In this document: piece by piece, positions 27,417 through 36,567 of the stretch | How positions within the stretch are numbered: the first letter of the stretch is position 1 | How the letters are laid out: each line of letters starts with the position of its first letter | NCBI GenBank assembly: GCA_964620595.1 | Contig: CAZUHP010000012.1 | Coordinates: forward strand, 1 to 64,000 | Direction of reading: 5' to 3' | Origin: Desulfocarbo sp964620595 | GTDB lineage: Bacteria > Desulfobacterota > Desulfarculia > Desulfarculales > Desulfarculaceae | DNA: 64,000 bases | Program-made: the position numbers and the translations under genes | Notes under the pieces: model-generated | What the model saw: only the letters and a program-made list of their open reading frames with translations | What the model was told of the DNA's origin: nothing | Databases searched by the model: none

Positions 27417-29774
27417 CTACTTCAGATAGGCGCGGCCTTCCTCGGCAGCGGGCAGGGTGACCAGGAAACAAGCGCCCTCCCCTTCCCGGTTGTGCACCTC
27501 CACCTGGCCGAAGTGGCGGGTGACGATCTTGTGCACGATGGACAGCCCCAGGCCGCTGCCCGTATCCTTGGTGGTGAAGAAGGGGTTGAATATCTTGTGG
27601 ATGACATCCATGGAGATGCCGCCGCCCGAGTCGCTCACCTCGCCGGCCACGAACTGCTTGCCCTCCCGGTTCACCGCATAGGTGCGCAGGGTCAGCCTGC
27701 CCCCGCCGCTGCCCATGGCCTGGATGGCGTTCAGGAACAGGTTGAGGAACACGTTCTTTATCTGGCTCTCGTCGCAGAACACCGGCGGCAGGTCATGGCT
27801 GTACTCGCGCACCACCTCGATGCGGTTCTCCTCCAGCTCGCGCCGGACCAGCTCCAGGGCCTGGTCCATGATGTGGCTCAGGGAGCACTCGTCGTAGCTG
27901 TCGCGGGTATCGATGGAGAAGGTCAGCCTCTCCTTGATGGTGCGTTCCAGGCGGGTCACCTCGTCGATGATCACGTCCACGTAGGGCAGGATGGGGGAGT
28001 CCTTGCCCGCCTTCTTGCGGATACGCCGGGCAAAGCCGCCGATGGAGACCAGGGGGTTCCTTATCTCGTGGGCCAGGCCGGCGGCCACCTCGCCGAGGGC
28101 GGCCAGCTTGTCCGCCTCCAGCAGGCGGTTACGCATCAGGGCCAGTTCGCGGTTGGCGTTTTCCAGGTGCTGGTACAGGCGGCTGTTCTCCACGGCCAGG
28201 CCGCCCAGGTTGGCCAGCATGGCCAGGAGCTTGATGTCGCGGTCGTTGAAGGCCCGGTGGCTGCGGGCGTTGTTGGCCAGGAGCACGCCCACCACCTTGC
28301 CCTTGGCGAACATGGGCACGGTGACAAAGGGGTGGGGCCCCAGGGCCTCCACCAGTTCCCTGGCCACCGAGGGGTCCTGGCGGGGGTCGTCCACCCGGAT
28401 GGCCTTTTTCTCCGCCACGGTGCGGGCCAGCACGCTGACCCCGGGGTCCAGGGGGATGGCGAGCTTGGCCAGGCGTTCGTCGTCCACCTCGCTCCCGCGG
28501 GGCCGGCGCTCCTTGGCCTGGTTGAGGGTCTGCATCAGCTCCTGCAGGTGCTCGCCTTCGCGGGGCTTGGAAAGGTCGGCCACCGCGCGCAGGCATCTCT
28601 TGTCGTCCTCCTCCTCGCCCACCAGGAAAAGTACCACCCGGTCGTGATCCAGGCCGGTGGGGTGCACCACCGCGTGCAGGATGATCTGCAGGGTTTCGTC
28701 GAAGTCCACCGTGGTCATGAGCACGGTGCTTATCTCGAACAGGGTGGCCAGGGCGCCCACCATCTCCTCGTTGCGCTGGGCCAGGTCCTCGATGCGCTGG
28801 AAGGTGAGGGCGTTCTCCAGGGCGGCCGAAACCATGGAGGACATGGAGGCCAGGAGGGCGCGGTCCTCGCCGGTGAAGCCGGGGGGCACGCCTTCGCCGT
28901 GGGCCACCTTGCTGAACACGCACAGCCGGCCGCGGTACAGGCCCTTGAAGGCCAGGGGCACGCACAGGCCGTGGTCCAGGTCGGGCCTGTCCTCGGCGGG
29001 CTGGCAGATCTGCACCTGTATCCCGCCCACCCCGGAGCCGCGCTCCAGGCAGGAGCGGGCGCAGTCGTCCCTTTCCAGGCAGGAGGCGGGCACCTTGCCG
29101 TAGGCGGCCTGCAGGTTGAGTTCCTCGCCGTTGGCCGCGGTGATATGCACCAGGCCGCCGCGGGCGCCCAGGAGCTTGGCGCAGATGCCGGCCACCGTGT
29201 TGAGGAGCTGGTCCACCTCGATGGTGGAGATGGCGGCCCGGCCCAGGTCGGAGAGCACGCTCAACTCGGCGATGCGCTTCTTGGCCTCGAAATAGAGGCG
29301 GGAGTTGCGGATGGCCCCGGCCATCTCCCGGGAGACCATCTGGAGGAGCCGCACGTCGTCGGCCTCCATCTCCCCGCCGCCCACGAACACCATCACCGCG
29401 TACAAGCGGTTGTCGTCCATCACCGGGAACAGGGCCACCCGCTCGCCTTCGCGGCACAGGGCGTCCAGGGCTTCGTCGCGGCCGGGCCGGTACTCGGCCA
29501 GGGTCTGGGGCTCGCGCTTCAGGGCCACCTCGCCCACCAGCCCCTGGCCGAACTGCACGGCCACCGGCTCGCCGCTCAACTGCTGGGGCGGCCAGATATT
29601 GGCCCGGATGAGCTGGCTCTTGCGGTGCTCCTGCATGAAGAGCGCGGTGAGCCGCGCGCCCAGGTTGGTGTTGATCACCCCCAGGATGCTGTCCAACCGT
29701 TCGCCGACATCCACCGACGAATTGGCTATCTCCACCACGTGGGAGAGGATCTCGAAATGGCTGGTCTGGGTCAT
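27417..29774 (-). CDS. GAF-domain sensor histidine kinase
   Basis: 785-aa soluble kinase. Three GAF-like segments span about residues 10-160, 175-345 and 365-555. The phosphoacceptor His is in LAHEIRNPLVSIGGF (about 600), and the ATPase has N, G1 and G2 boxes (NLFLNAIQAM, VSDSGGGI, GSGLGLSIV). The ATG at 29774 overlaps the glgA stop as ATGA, so the two are translationally coupled. No response regulator is adjacent, so it is an orphan kinase here. Its connection with glycogen synthesis is suggested only by this coupling. Confidence 0.9.
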   Translation of the reverse strand: MTQTSHFEILSHVVEIANSSVDVGERLDSILGVINTNLGARLTALFMQEHRKSQLIRANIWPPQQLSGEPVAVQFGQGLVGEVALKREPQTLAEYRPGRDEALDALCREGERVALFPVMDDNRLYAVMVFVGGGEMEADDVRLLQMVSREMAGAIRNSRLYFEAKKRIAELSVLSDLGRAAISTIEVDQLLNTVAGICAKLLGARGGLVHITAANGEELNLQAAYGKVPASCLERDDCARSCLERGSGVGGIQVQICQPAEDRPDLDHGLCVPLAFKGLYRGRLCVFSKVAHGEGVPPGFTGEDRALLASMSSMVSAALENALTFQRIEDLAQRNEEMVGALATLFEISTVLMTTVDFDETLQIILHAVVHPTGLDHDRVVLFLVGEEEDDKRCLRAVADLSKPREGEHLQELMQTLNQAKERRPRGSEVDDERLAKLAIPLDPGVSVLARTVAEKKAIRVDDPRQDPSVARELVEALGPHPFVTVPMFAKGKVVGVLLANNARSHRAFNDRDIKLLAMLANLGGLAVENSRLYQHLENANRELALMRNRLLEADKLAALGEVAAGLAHEIRNPLVSIGGFARRIRKKAGKDSPILPYVDVIIDEVTRLERTIKERLTFSIDTRDSYDECSLSHIMDQALELVRRELEENRIEVVREYSHDLPPVFCDESQIKNVFLNLFLNAIQAMGSGGGRLTLRTYAVNREGKQFVAGEVSDSGGGISMDVIHKIFNPFFTTKDTGSGLGLSIVHKIVTRHFGQVEVHNREGEGACFLVTLPAAEEGRAYLK

Positions 29775-31246
29775 GAAGGCTGGGCCCCCTGCTGCTCCCG
29801 GCGGTAGCGCTGGGCAAGCTGGTAGATTTCCTCGTAACGGGGTGCCGCACTGTCCCAGGAGAAGTCCTGGGCCATGCCGCGCCGCATGACCTCCTGCCAC
29901 TGGTCAGGCTGGGAATACACCTCCAAGGCCCGGCTGACCGCGCCCGAAAGGGCGGAAGAACTGAAGTCCTTGAACTTGAAGCCCGTGCCCGGCCCGGCTG
30001 GGCCGTGGTCCACCACGGTGTCCTCCAGCCCGCCGGTGGCCCGCACCACCGGCACGGTGCCGTAGCGCATGGCCTGCATCTGGTGCAGGCCGCAGGGCTC
30101 GTAGCGGCTGGGCATTATCAAAAGGTCCGCCCCGGCCATGATCTGGTGGGCCAACTCCATCTGGTAGCCGATGTGCACGGCCAGGCGGTTGGGCCGCTTG
30201 TTGGCCAGGGCGTTCAGGAAGGCGTGGTAATGGTCCTCGCCGTGCCCCATGATCACCATGTCCAGGCCCATGTCCAACAACTGCTCCAGCACCGGGGCCA
30301 GGATGTCCAGGCCCTTGCGGTCCAAGAGCCGCCCCACCACCGCGGCCAGGGGCCGCCGCGACTCCTCGGGCAGCCCCATGCGCTGGCGCAGGTCCCGGCG
30401 GCACAGGCCCTTGGGCACCAAGTCCCGGGCGCTGTAGTTGGCCGCGATCAGGGGGTCGGTCTCCGGGTTCCAGGTGTGGTAGTCCAGGCCGTTTATCACC
30501 GCGTGGAGCCGGTCCTGGCGGGAGAGGAGCACCCCCTCCAAGCCGCAGCCCTGCTCCGGGGTGAGTATCTCCTTGGCATAGGTCTCGCTCACGGTGGAGA
30601 GCAGGTCCGCGAACACCAGGCCCGCCTTGAGGAAGTTTATCTTGCCGTAGAACTCCAGCCCCTGGGGGGTGAAGTACTCCCAGCCCAGGCCGGTGAGCGG
30701 CATGTCGTAGTGCCAGAACATGCCCTGGGCGCCCAGGTTGTGGATGGTCATCAAGGTACCGGTCCGGGCCAGGGCCGGCTGGTCGGCGTACAGCGACTTC
30801 AGGTAGAGGGGGACCAGGCCGGTGGTCCAGTCGTTGGCATGGACCACGTCCAACTGCCAGCCCAGGGCCAGGGCCAACTCCACCGCGGCCCGGCTGTAGA
30901 AGATGAAGCGCTCGGCATTGTCCTCATAGTCGCCGTAGGCGTTGCCGTAGAGTCCCTCGCGGTCGAACAGGTGCTCGTGGCTGATGAAGTAGACCGTCAC
31001 CCCGGGGCCCAGCTCGCGCCTGAACACCGCGGCCCGGTGGCAGCGCCAGCTCACCGGCACCTCCAGGGTGACCTCCAGGGGCTCCAGGCTGGACTCCAGC
31101 TCCGGCGGCATCTTGCATTTGGGCGCCACCACCTCCACCCGATGCCCCCGGGCGCCCAGGCTGAGGGGGAGGTCGTGGGCCACCTCGGCCAGGCCGCCCA
31201 CCCGGTTGAAGGGGTGGATTTCGGGAGAGAGGAACATTATGTGCAT
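29771..31246 (-). CDS. glgA: Glycogen synthase (GT5)
   Basis: 491 aa, normal length. It transfers glucose from ADP-glucose (or UDP-glucose) to growing alpha-1,4-glucan. It has the MFLSPEIHPFNRVGGLAEV N-terminus, HNLGAQGMF, and the acceptor/donor site PSRYEPCGLHQMQAMRYG. The usual ADP-glucose motif Lys-Thr-Gly-Gly near residue 15 reads Arg-Val-Gly-Gly, an unusual substitution. The ATG at 31246 has GGGAAG upstream; the longer open frame is not used. Confidence 0.93.
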   Translation of the reverse strand: MHIMFLSPEIHPFNRVGGLAEVAHDLPLSLGARGHRVEVVAPKCKMPPELESSLEPLEVTLEVPVSWRCHRAAVFRRELGPGVTVYFISHEHLFDREGLYGNAYGDYEDNAERFIFYSRAAVELALALGWQLDVVHANDWTTGLVPLYLKSLYADQPALARTGTLMTIHNLGAQGMFWHYDMPLTGLGWEYFTPQGLEFYGKINFLKAGLVFADLLSTVSETYAKEILTPEQGCGLEGVLLSRQDRLHAVINGLDYHTWNPETDPLIAANYSARDLVPKGLCRRDLRQRMGLPEESRRPLAAVVGRLLDRKGLDILAPVLEQLLDMGLDMVIMGHGEDHYHAFLNALANKRPNRLAVHIGYQMELAHQIMAGADLLIMPSRYEPCGLHQMQAMRYGTVPVVRATGGLEDTVVDHGPAGPGTGFKFKDFSSSALSGAVSRALEVYSQPDQWQEVMRRGMAQDFSWDSAAPRYEEIYQLAQRYRREQQGAQPS

Positions 31247-31359
31247 ATGACCCGCTTCCCTTCCCAATACCGCGGGGGCAAAAGGAGCTGGTGATGGCTT
31301 GATGATATCACGCCTGTGGGTACAGCACAAAAAGCATCTGCCGCCCCGGGCCTTGGCCG

Positions 31360-31388
31360 TTGACACCGCTGGCGGGGGGCCTTAGGCT
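31360..31388 (+). promoter_or_regulatory. Sigma-70 promoter candidate for PAS kinase
   Basis: TTGACA at 31360-31365, a 17-base spacer and TAGGCT at 31383-31388, about 45 bases before the GTG start at 31434. Confidence 0.55.
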
Positions 31389-31433
31389 GGTGGAACAGAG
31401 AGCGTCCCTTTCCAACATCGAGCCGGGGCCCAC

Positions 31434-32864
31434 GTGTTCAACTGGTCCTTCATCAAAACAGCGGGAGCGCTGGTAGGGCTCGCCGTGGTGCCGGTAATCG
31501 CCATGTGCCTGGCCGAGGCCTGGTGCGTCTCCCCCAGCGCCTGCGCGGCCTACTGGATCACCGGCCTGGTGGTGGTCCTGGTGGCCGCCTCCGCGGCGGT
31601 GCTGGCGGCCTGGCTCTGGCACCGCCGCCTGACCCGCCACGTGGACCTTCTGATCGAGCACTGCCACACCCTGGCCCTGGGCGAGCCCGAGGACATGGAC
31701 GAGTGGCCCACCACCCTGGCCGAGCTGGGACGCCTCAGCGTGGCGATCCAGGTGCTCCGGGAGGCCCTGGTGGACTACCTGAGCCTGTACCGCCGCTTTT
31801 TCGAGGCCGCGCCGGACATGTTCCTCTCCCTGAGCCCGGCGGGCGGACGCATCCTGGACGCCAACCAGGCATTCTGCCGCACGGTGGGCCTTCTGCGCTC
31901 CGAGGTGCTGGGCCAGCCGGTGGAGCGCTTCGTCACCTTGGAGGAGGGCTGGGACCCGGCCATCAGCGGCAAGGAGGGCCTGCAAAAGGGCCAGGTGAAA
32001 ACCGGCCAGGGGGTGCTGCAAGTGGAGGCCAGCATCTCCCTGGAGCGCGGGCCAGAGGGCCAGCCCTGGGTGCTGGGCGCCATCCTGCGCGACGTCACCC
32101 AGCGCGAGGCCCTGCACCGGGAACTCTTGTCCAAATCAACCGCCTTGGAAAAGGCCCTGGAGGAGATAAAGAACGTGGAGGAACTCAAGGACCAGTTTCT
32201 CACCACCTTGAGCCACGAACTCAAGACCCCCCTGGTGGCGCTGAAGGGCTTTTTGCAGCTCATGATCTCGGGCCGCATGAAGCCCGAGGACTCCCAGAGC
32301 TACCTGGACATCTGCTGGCGCAACCTGACCAAGCTGGAAACCCAGATCAACAACCTGCTGGACCTGGCCCGCCTGTCCCACGCCAAGGACCAGTACGAGA
32401 TGGGCCCGGTGGAGCTGAGCGGGCTGATCCGCACCGAGGCCGAGAACCTGCGGGCCCTGGCCGGGGAGCGCGACGTGCGCCTGGACCTGAGCGAGGTGGC
32501 GCCGCCGCCGGTGAATGTCACCGGCAACGCGGAAAAACTGATTCAATTGGTGGACAACCTGCTGCTGAATGCGGTCAAATACAATAAGGAAGGCGGCGAG
32601 GTGCGGGTCAGCCTGGAAACCCGGAACGGACAGGTGGTCCTGAAGGTCACCGACTCGGGGGTGGGCATGGCCCGGGAGCACATGGCCAAGGTATTCAACC
32701 GGTTCTACCGCGCCGACCTTTCCGGCACCGGCCGCCTGGAAGGACTGGGCATCGGCTTGAGCTTGGTGCAAGAGATAGTGCAGTTGCATCAAGGAGACAT
32801 CCAGGTGGAGAGCGAGCCCGGGGTGGGCACCTCTTTCACCGTCATCTTGGAGGCCCGCAGTTGA
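31434..32864 (+). CDS. Membrane PAS sensor histidine kinase
   Basis: 476 aa. Two transmembrane helices (about 7-28 and 40-62) with almost no periplasmic loop, then a PAS domain (about 120-235), the dimerisation/phosphoacceptor segment FLTTLSHELKTPLVALKGF (H near 260) and an HATPase domain (NLLLNAVKYN, VTDSGVGM, LGIGLSLV). GTG start; its ribosome site is weak. Its stop overlaps the start of the receiver protein that follows, which is the likely partner. Confidence 0.9.
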   Translation: MFNWSFIKTAGALVGLAVVPVIAMCLAEAWCVSPSACAAYWITGLVVVLVAASAAVLAAWLWHRRLTRHVDLLIEHCHTLALGEPEDMDEWPTTLAELGRLSVAIQVLREALVDYLSLYRRFFEAAPDMFLSLSPAGGRILDANQAFCRTVGLLRSEVLGQPVERFVTLEEGWDPAISGKEGLQKGQVKTGQGVLQVEASISLERGPEGQPWVLGAILRDVTQREALHRELLSKSTALEKALEEIKNVEELKDQFLTTLSHELKTPLVALKGFLQLMISGRMKPEDSQSYLDICWRNLTKLETQINNLLDLARLSHAKDQYEMGPVELSGLIRTEAENLRALAGERDVRLDLSEVAPPPVNVTGNAEKLIQLVDNLLLNAVKYNKEGGEVRVSLETRNGQVVLKVTDSGVGMAREHMAKVFNRFYRADLSGTGRLEGLGIGLSLVQEIVQLHQGDIQVESEPGVGTSFTVILEARS

Positions 32865-33277
32865 ACGTCCCGCGCCCCTTGGTGCTTTTGGTGGAGGACG
32901 ACGCCGACACCGCTGCCCTTTACCAGGCCATGCTCTCGGCCGAGGGCATGGAGGTGGTGCTTTGCGACAGCGCCCGCATGGCGCGCGCCTGGTGGGCCCA
33001 GGCCTCGGTCCTGCCCCAGCTCATGATCCTGGACGTGCGCCTGCCCGACATCAACGGGGTGGAACTCTGCCAGGAGCTGACCGCCAAGATCAGCGACGGG
33101 TTCCGGCCGGCGGTGCTCATGCTCTCGGCCCATGGCGACCCCCGCATGCCCACCCTGTGCCGCAAGGCAGGGGCGCGGGCCTTTTTGGACAAGCTGCGCG
33201 ACCTGGACCAGCTACTGGACACGGCCAAGCGTCTCTTGCAAGAGCAGGCAGCCTCTTCGGGCAATCCCGGCTCCTGA
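32861..33277 (+). CDS. Single-domain response regulator
   Basis: 138-aa CheY-like receiver without an output domain. The acid pocket (LVEDDAD), phosphoacceptor Asp in MILDVRLPDINGVEL and the Lys in AFLDKLRDL are present. The TTG start at 32861 overlaps the kinase stop by 4 bases. It probably passes phosphate on or acts by protein contact. A terminator follows. Confidence 0.9.
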   Translation: MNVPRPLVLLVEDDADTAALYQAMLSAEGMEVVLCDSARMARAWWAQASVLPQLMILDVRLPDINGVELCQELTAKISDGFRPAVLMLSAHGDPRMPTLCRKAGARAFLDKLRDLDQLLDTAKRLLQEQAASSGNPGS

Positions 33278-33292
33278 AATTTTCTTACCCAA

Positions 33293-33314
33293 ACGCCCGT
33301 TTCGGGCATTTTTT
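33293..33314 (+). terminator. Intrinsic terminator after receiver gene
   Basis: Stem GCCCG/CGGGC (33295-33299 with 33303-33307), loop TTT, followed by ATTTTTT. Confidence 0.85.
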
Positions 33315-33996
33315 ACCTTTGCTATTCGGGTCGTAAAACCCTAATCTTGTCGCGCCGGCTGGTTTTTGAGGCTGCGCAGCACATTCTATATTGCAATTTG
33401 GAACAACGTCCTTCCCCGCCCCAATAAAAGAATTTAGGAACAAGTATTGACAAGGCGTTATAAGTTTCTTTTTTACTTGTATTCTGGGATAAAATTTCGG
33501 AAAGGCGCTGCGGACAATAAAAATTGCGCCCCAGCTTTGCCACCCTCCCTGCCTGCCCCTGTTGGGAGAGTGCCTCAGCGTGAGGCGCAACTGGCCGTTT
33601 ACTCATGCAAGCAGCTTGCCAACCCAGCGACAAGGCCTTTTGCCCACCGCCCTTGTCGTGTTAATATCTGGGCTGATGCCCGCGCGGGCGGTTCTGCCTA
33701 TGTCCCAGGACCTTGAACTGCGAGCTGCGTTCAGGGGCCTTGCCCGCGCCCCGCCCCCTTGATCCTCCTGCGCAATGCGGCGCAAGCCTCCCCTGAGGCG
33801 GGACCGGGGCCGGAAAGGGGCTGCCCGCGCCCCTGCGGGCGCAAGCGCAGCCTTTCGTGCTATATTCGTAATTGCCAGGCAGCGCCGGCAAGGGCGGGCC
33901 GGCTACGGCCGCCCCGCGGGGGGCAGCGCTTGGGGCTATGCCCCTGGGTACTGGCTTTAGGGCGTAACCACGAGCGAAAAAAGGAGTCCCAGGCCC
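33315..33996. other. Long intergenic region with an AT-richer segment
   Basis: No convincing gene. The first 250 bases are clearly poorer in GC than the surroundings. They contain TTGACA at 33447-33452 but no good -10 at 17 bases. Two TATATT boxes are at about 33390 and 33861. The remaining 400 bases are GC-rich with several possible hairpins. It presumably holds the promoter of the sigma-54 activator; I do not see a known regulatory RNA. Confidence 0.5.
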
Positions 33997-35472
33997 ATGG
34001 CCCCGGCCAGCCACATCCTACTGGTAGACGACGACCAAAAGCTGCGCCAGGTCCTGGCCTCGGCCCTGGCCCGGGAAGGCCACCGGGTGACCGAAGCCGA
34101 CCACATGGATCAGGCCCTGGAGCTTCTCAAGGAGCATGTCTTCCAACTGGTGATCAGCGAACTGCGCCTGGCGGGGGGCGAGGGGGGCGAGGGGGGCGAG
34201 GGGGGCGAGGCGGGTGGCGTGACGGGGGGCGTGACGGGGGGCGTGACTGGGGGCGGGGCGGGCCTGGACCTGCTCGCTTACGTGGAGGAGCACTCGCCCT
34301 ACACCGAAGTCATCATAATGACCAGCTCCGGCACCGTGGACACTGCGGTGGAGGTCATGCGGGCCGGGGCCTTCGACTTCCACCAGAAGCCCCTAAACCT
34401 GGAGCACATGCTCCTGACCGTGGACCGGGCCTTGCAAAAGGCCTCCCTGCACCACGCCTTCGACTACCTGCGCCACGAGCAGCCTTACATATACCGGCTG
34501 GAGAACATCACGGCCGAGTCCCAGGCCATGAAACAGGTGTTGCAGCAGGTGGCCCGGGTGGCCCCCACCGATGTGACCGTGCTCCTCACCGGCGAGACCG
34601 GGGTGGGCAAGAGCCTGGTGGCCGGGGCCATCCACGCCAACAGCCCCCGGCGGAACGGCACCCTGGTCACGGTCAACTGCGCGGCGCTCACCGAAACGCT
34701 TCTGGAGAGCGAACTCTTTGGCCATGAAAAGGGCGCCTTCACCGGGGCCCACAAGGCCCGGGCCGGCCGCTTTCAGCAGGCCCACGGCGGCACCCTGTTC
34801 CTGGACGAGGTGGGCGACATGAGCCCGGCCATCCAGGCCAAGGTCCTGCGGGCCATCGAGGACAAGGTGATCCAGCGGGTGGGCGGCTCCCGCTCCATCC
34901 AGGTGGACGTGCGCATCCTGGCCGCCACCAACATGGACCTGGAGCAGGCGGTGCGCGAGGGCAGCTTCCGGCAAGACCTGTTCTACCGCCTCAACGTGAC
35001 CCCCATCCACATCCCCCCCTTGCGCGAGCGCCGGGACGACATCATACCCCTGGCCGAGATATTCCTGCGCAAGATATCCTTTGCCTCCGGCCAGGAGCCC
35101 AAGCCGTTTTCCCAGGCGGCCAAGGAAAGGCTGGCCGCCCACCACTGGCCGGGGAACATCCGCGAGCTGCGCAACGCGGTGGAACGCGCCTTGCTCTTTT
35201 CCTCCGGCCCGGAGATCACCCCTGCCGACCTGGGGCTGGACCAGTCCCCTTCCTCCGCCCCCCAGGACTCCAGCCTCCCGCCCAGCCCCCCCACCCTGGA
35301 GCTGGACAAGCTGGAACGCTGGGCCATCAAGACCGCCCTGGAGAAGACCGACTGGGTGCAAAGCCGGGCGGCCGAGCTTCTGGGCATAACCCCCCGGGCG
35401 CTTTCCTACAAGCTGGACAAGATCGGCCTGGACCACCCCAAGCTCCAGGCCCGGCGCCGGCGCAAGCGCTGA
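33997..35472 (+). CDS. Sigma-54-dependent activator with altered receiver domain
   Basis: 491 aa of NtrC-type layout. The receiver (1-150) keeps the acid pocket (LLVDDDQK) and the Lys of FHQKPL. The phosphoacceptor Asp is replaced by Glu55 (LVISELRL), and residues 59-89 are a Gly-rich repeat where a conserved Pro-Gly loop should be. The AAA+ domain (about 170-400) is intact: GETGVGKS, ESELFGHEKGAFTGA with the sigma-54 loop, GTLFLDEVG and arginine fingers. A Fis-type helix-turn-helix ends the protein (RAAELLGITPRALSYKL). It lies directly upstream of a sigma-54 promoter and the Flp pilin, its likely target. Confidence 0.93.
   Translation: MAPASHILLVDDDQKLRQVLASALAREGHRVTEADHMDQALELLKEHVFQLVISELRLAGGEGGEGGEGGEAGGVTGGVTGGVTGGGAGLDLLAYVEEHSPYTEVIIMTSSGTVDTAVEVMRAGAFDFHQKPLNLEHMLLTVDRALQKASLHHAFDYLRHEQPYIYRLENITAESQAMKQVLQQVARVAPTDVTVLLTGETGVGKSLVAGAIHANSPRRNGTLVTVNCAALTETLLESELFGHEKGAFTGAHKARAGRFQQAHGGTLFLDEVGDMSPAIQAKVLRAIEDKVIQRVGGSRSIQVDVRILAATNMDLEQAVREGSFRQDLFYRLNVTPIHIPPLRERRDDIIPLAEIFLRKISFASGQEPKPFSQAAKERLAAHHWPGNIRELRNAVERALLFSSGPEITPADLGLDQSPSSAPQDSSLPPSPPTLELDKLERWAIKTALEKTDWVQSRAAELLGITPRALSYKLDKIGLDHPKLQARRRRKR
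34171..34263 (+). repeat. In-frame G-rich repeat inside receiver domain (family member 7)
   Basis: Four 9-base units encoding Gly-Gly-Glu, then three 12-base units encoding Val-Thr-Gly-Gly. All are on the coding strand and preserve the frame. It occupies residues 59-89 of the sigma-54 activator. Confidence 0.9.
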
Positions 35473-35794
35473 CCCCCTGCCGCGAGCATCTATTTCTATT
35501 TTGTAATTACGATATCGTAAAACTAGGCTCCTGAACGACCCCTCGTTCCACCCCCGAAAAGGGTCTCCAAGCCCCTTTGAATCGGGTTTCCACCGGGTTT
35601 CCACACCCAGCTTGCCGACATAACTACCAAGTATAACTTGACTTTCAAGAATACTCCCCTGCCAGGCCCCTTTATTACCAAATCGAAAAACGAATTTTGG
35701 CACCTTTTTTGCCCTATCAGCGGGCACACCAAAACATGGGCAACGGGAAGCAACCTTTCCAACGCATAACCCTTAAGTGAACGGAGGGAACACC
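35473..35794 (+). other. Flp operon upstream region
   Basis: 322 bases without a gene and distinctly AT-richer than flanking genes, which suits an upstream activator site region and DNA bending before a sigma-54 promoter. I see no obvious long palindrome to name as the activator site. Confidence 0.5.
35698..35712 (+). promoter_or_regulatory. Sigma-54 (-24/-12) promoter of Flp/Tad operon
   Basis: TGGCAC then TTGC, with exactly 10 bases between the GG at 35699-35700 and the GC at 35711-35712. Predicted transcription start near 35724, about 70 bases before the pilin ATG. The adjacent gene encodes a sigma-54 activator. Confidence 0.8.
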
Positions 35795-35980
35795 ATGAAG
35801 TTTGTGCGGTCCATCAAGAAGTTCGTGGCCGACGAGTCTGGCATCAGCGCGGTGGAGTACGCCCTGCTGCTGGCCCTGATCGGCGCTGGCATCGCCGCGG
35901 CGGCCTTCACTCTGGGCGGCCAGGTGAGCACCAACATCAACAACGCTACCACGGCCCTGCAGGGCGGCGGCGGCAGCTAG
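35795..35980 (+). CDS. flp: Flp-family type IVb pilin
   Basis: 61-aa prepilin. After a short basic leader, the prepilin peptidase site is Gly followed by ISAVEYALL, with Glu at +5 and Tyr next, the Flp signature. A hydrophobic helix of about 25 residues follows, then a short polar tail ending in four Gly and Ser. GGAGGG precedes the ATG. It is the major subunit of the adhesive Tad pilus built by the following genes. Confidence 0.95.
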   Translation: MKFVRSIKKFVADESGISAVEYALLLALIGAGIAAAAFTLGGQVSTNINNATTALQGGGGS

Positions 35981-36012
35981 TCTGAAGCCGTGTAGAGGAG
36001 GTGGAGCAAACC

Positions 36013-36567
36013 ATGTTCCTGCCCAGGCAGGAAAACGCCTTGGCGGAGTTGGGGGGAGGCCAATGGGGCCTCCTCCCGGCTCTGGCCAGTTTGCCTTGGC
36101 TTGTCACCCAGGCCGGCGACCCCGCCGGCGCCAAGGCCATGGTCTTTTTGCTCCTGGCCGCCCTGATGGCCAGCTACGACATAGCCACCCACCGGATCCC
36201 CAATCCGCTCACCGCGTTGGCGGCGCTCGGCGGGTTGGGGTGGGGCTTGGCCGCCGGGGGGTGGGTCGGGCTGGGCCAGGCGCTCGGGGGGGGCGCGGTG
36301 GGGTTCGGCCTCATGCTGGTCTTCTATCTCTTCGGCGCGGTGGGCGCCGGCGACGTCAAGGCCATGGGGGCCTTGGGTTGCTTCCTGGGAGCCTGGCCCG
36401 CGGTGGAGCTTTTCGTGCTCACCGCCTTTGCCGGCGGCCTGCTCGCCATCATCAGGATGATCGCCTCGCGGCGGGGCCTGCGCCCGGCGCCGGGCCTCAC
36501 CCTGCCCTACGGCCTGGCCATAGCCGCAGGGGCCTTGGCATTGGTGCTGCAAGGAGGCCTGTCATGA
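36013..36567 (+). CDS. cpaA: Prepilin peptidase TadV/CpaA (A24 family)
   Basis: 184-aa integral-membrane aspartyl protease. The two catalytic Asp are in SYDIATHRIPN and GAGDVKAMG. About five membrane helices are evident. It cleaves Flp and the pseudopilins encoded nearby. The ATG at 36013 has GGAG 6 bases upstream; GTG four codons earlier is the alternative. The stop overlaps the next start (ATGA). Confidence 0.93.
   Translation: MFLPRQENALAELGGGQWGLLPALASLPWLVTQAGDPAGAKAMVFLLLAALMASYDIATHRIPNPLTALAALGGLGWGLAAGGWVGLGQALGGGAVGFGLMLVFYLFGAVGAGDVKAMGALGCFLGAWPAVELFVLTAFAGGLLAIIRMIASRRGLRPAPGLTLPYGLAIAAGALALVLQGGLS

Noticed and set aside
34171..34263. Sequencing or assembly error creating the receiver insertion
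   Set aside because: The frame is kept across mixed 9- and 12-base units, and similar in-frame insertions occur in two other genes, so an error is unlikely though read data would settle it.
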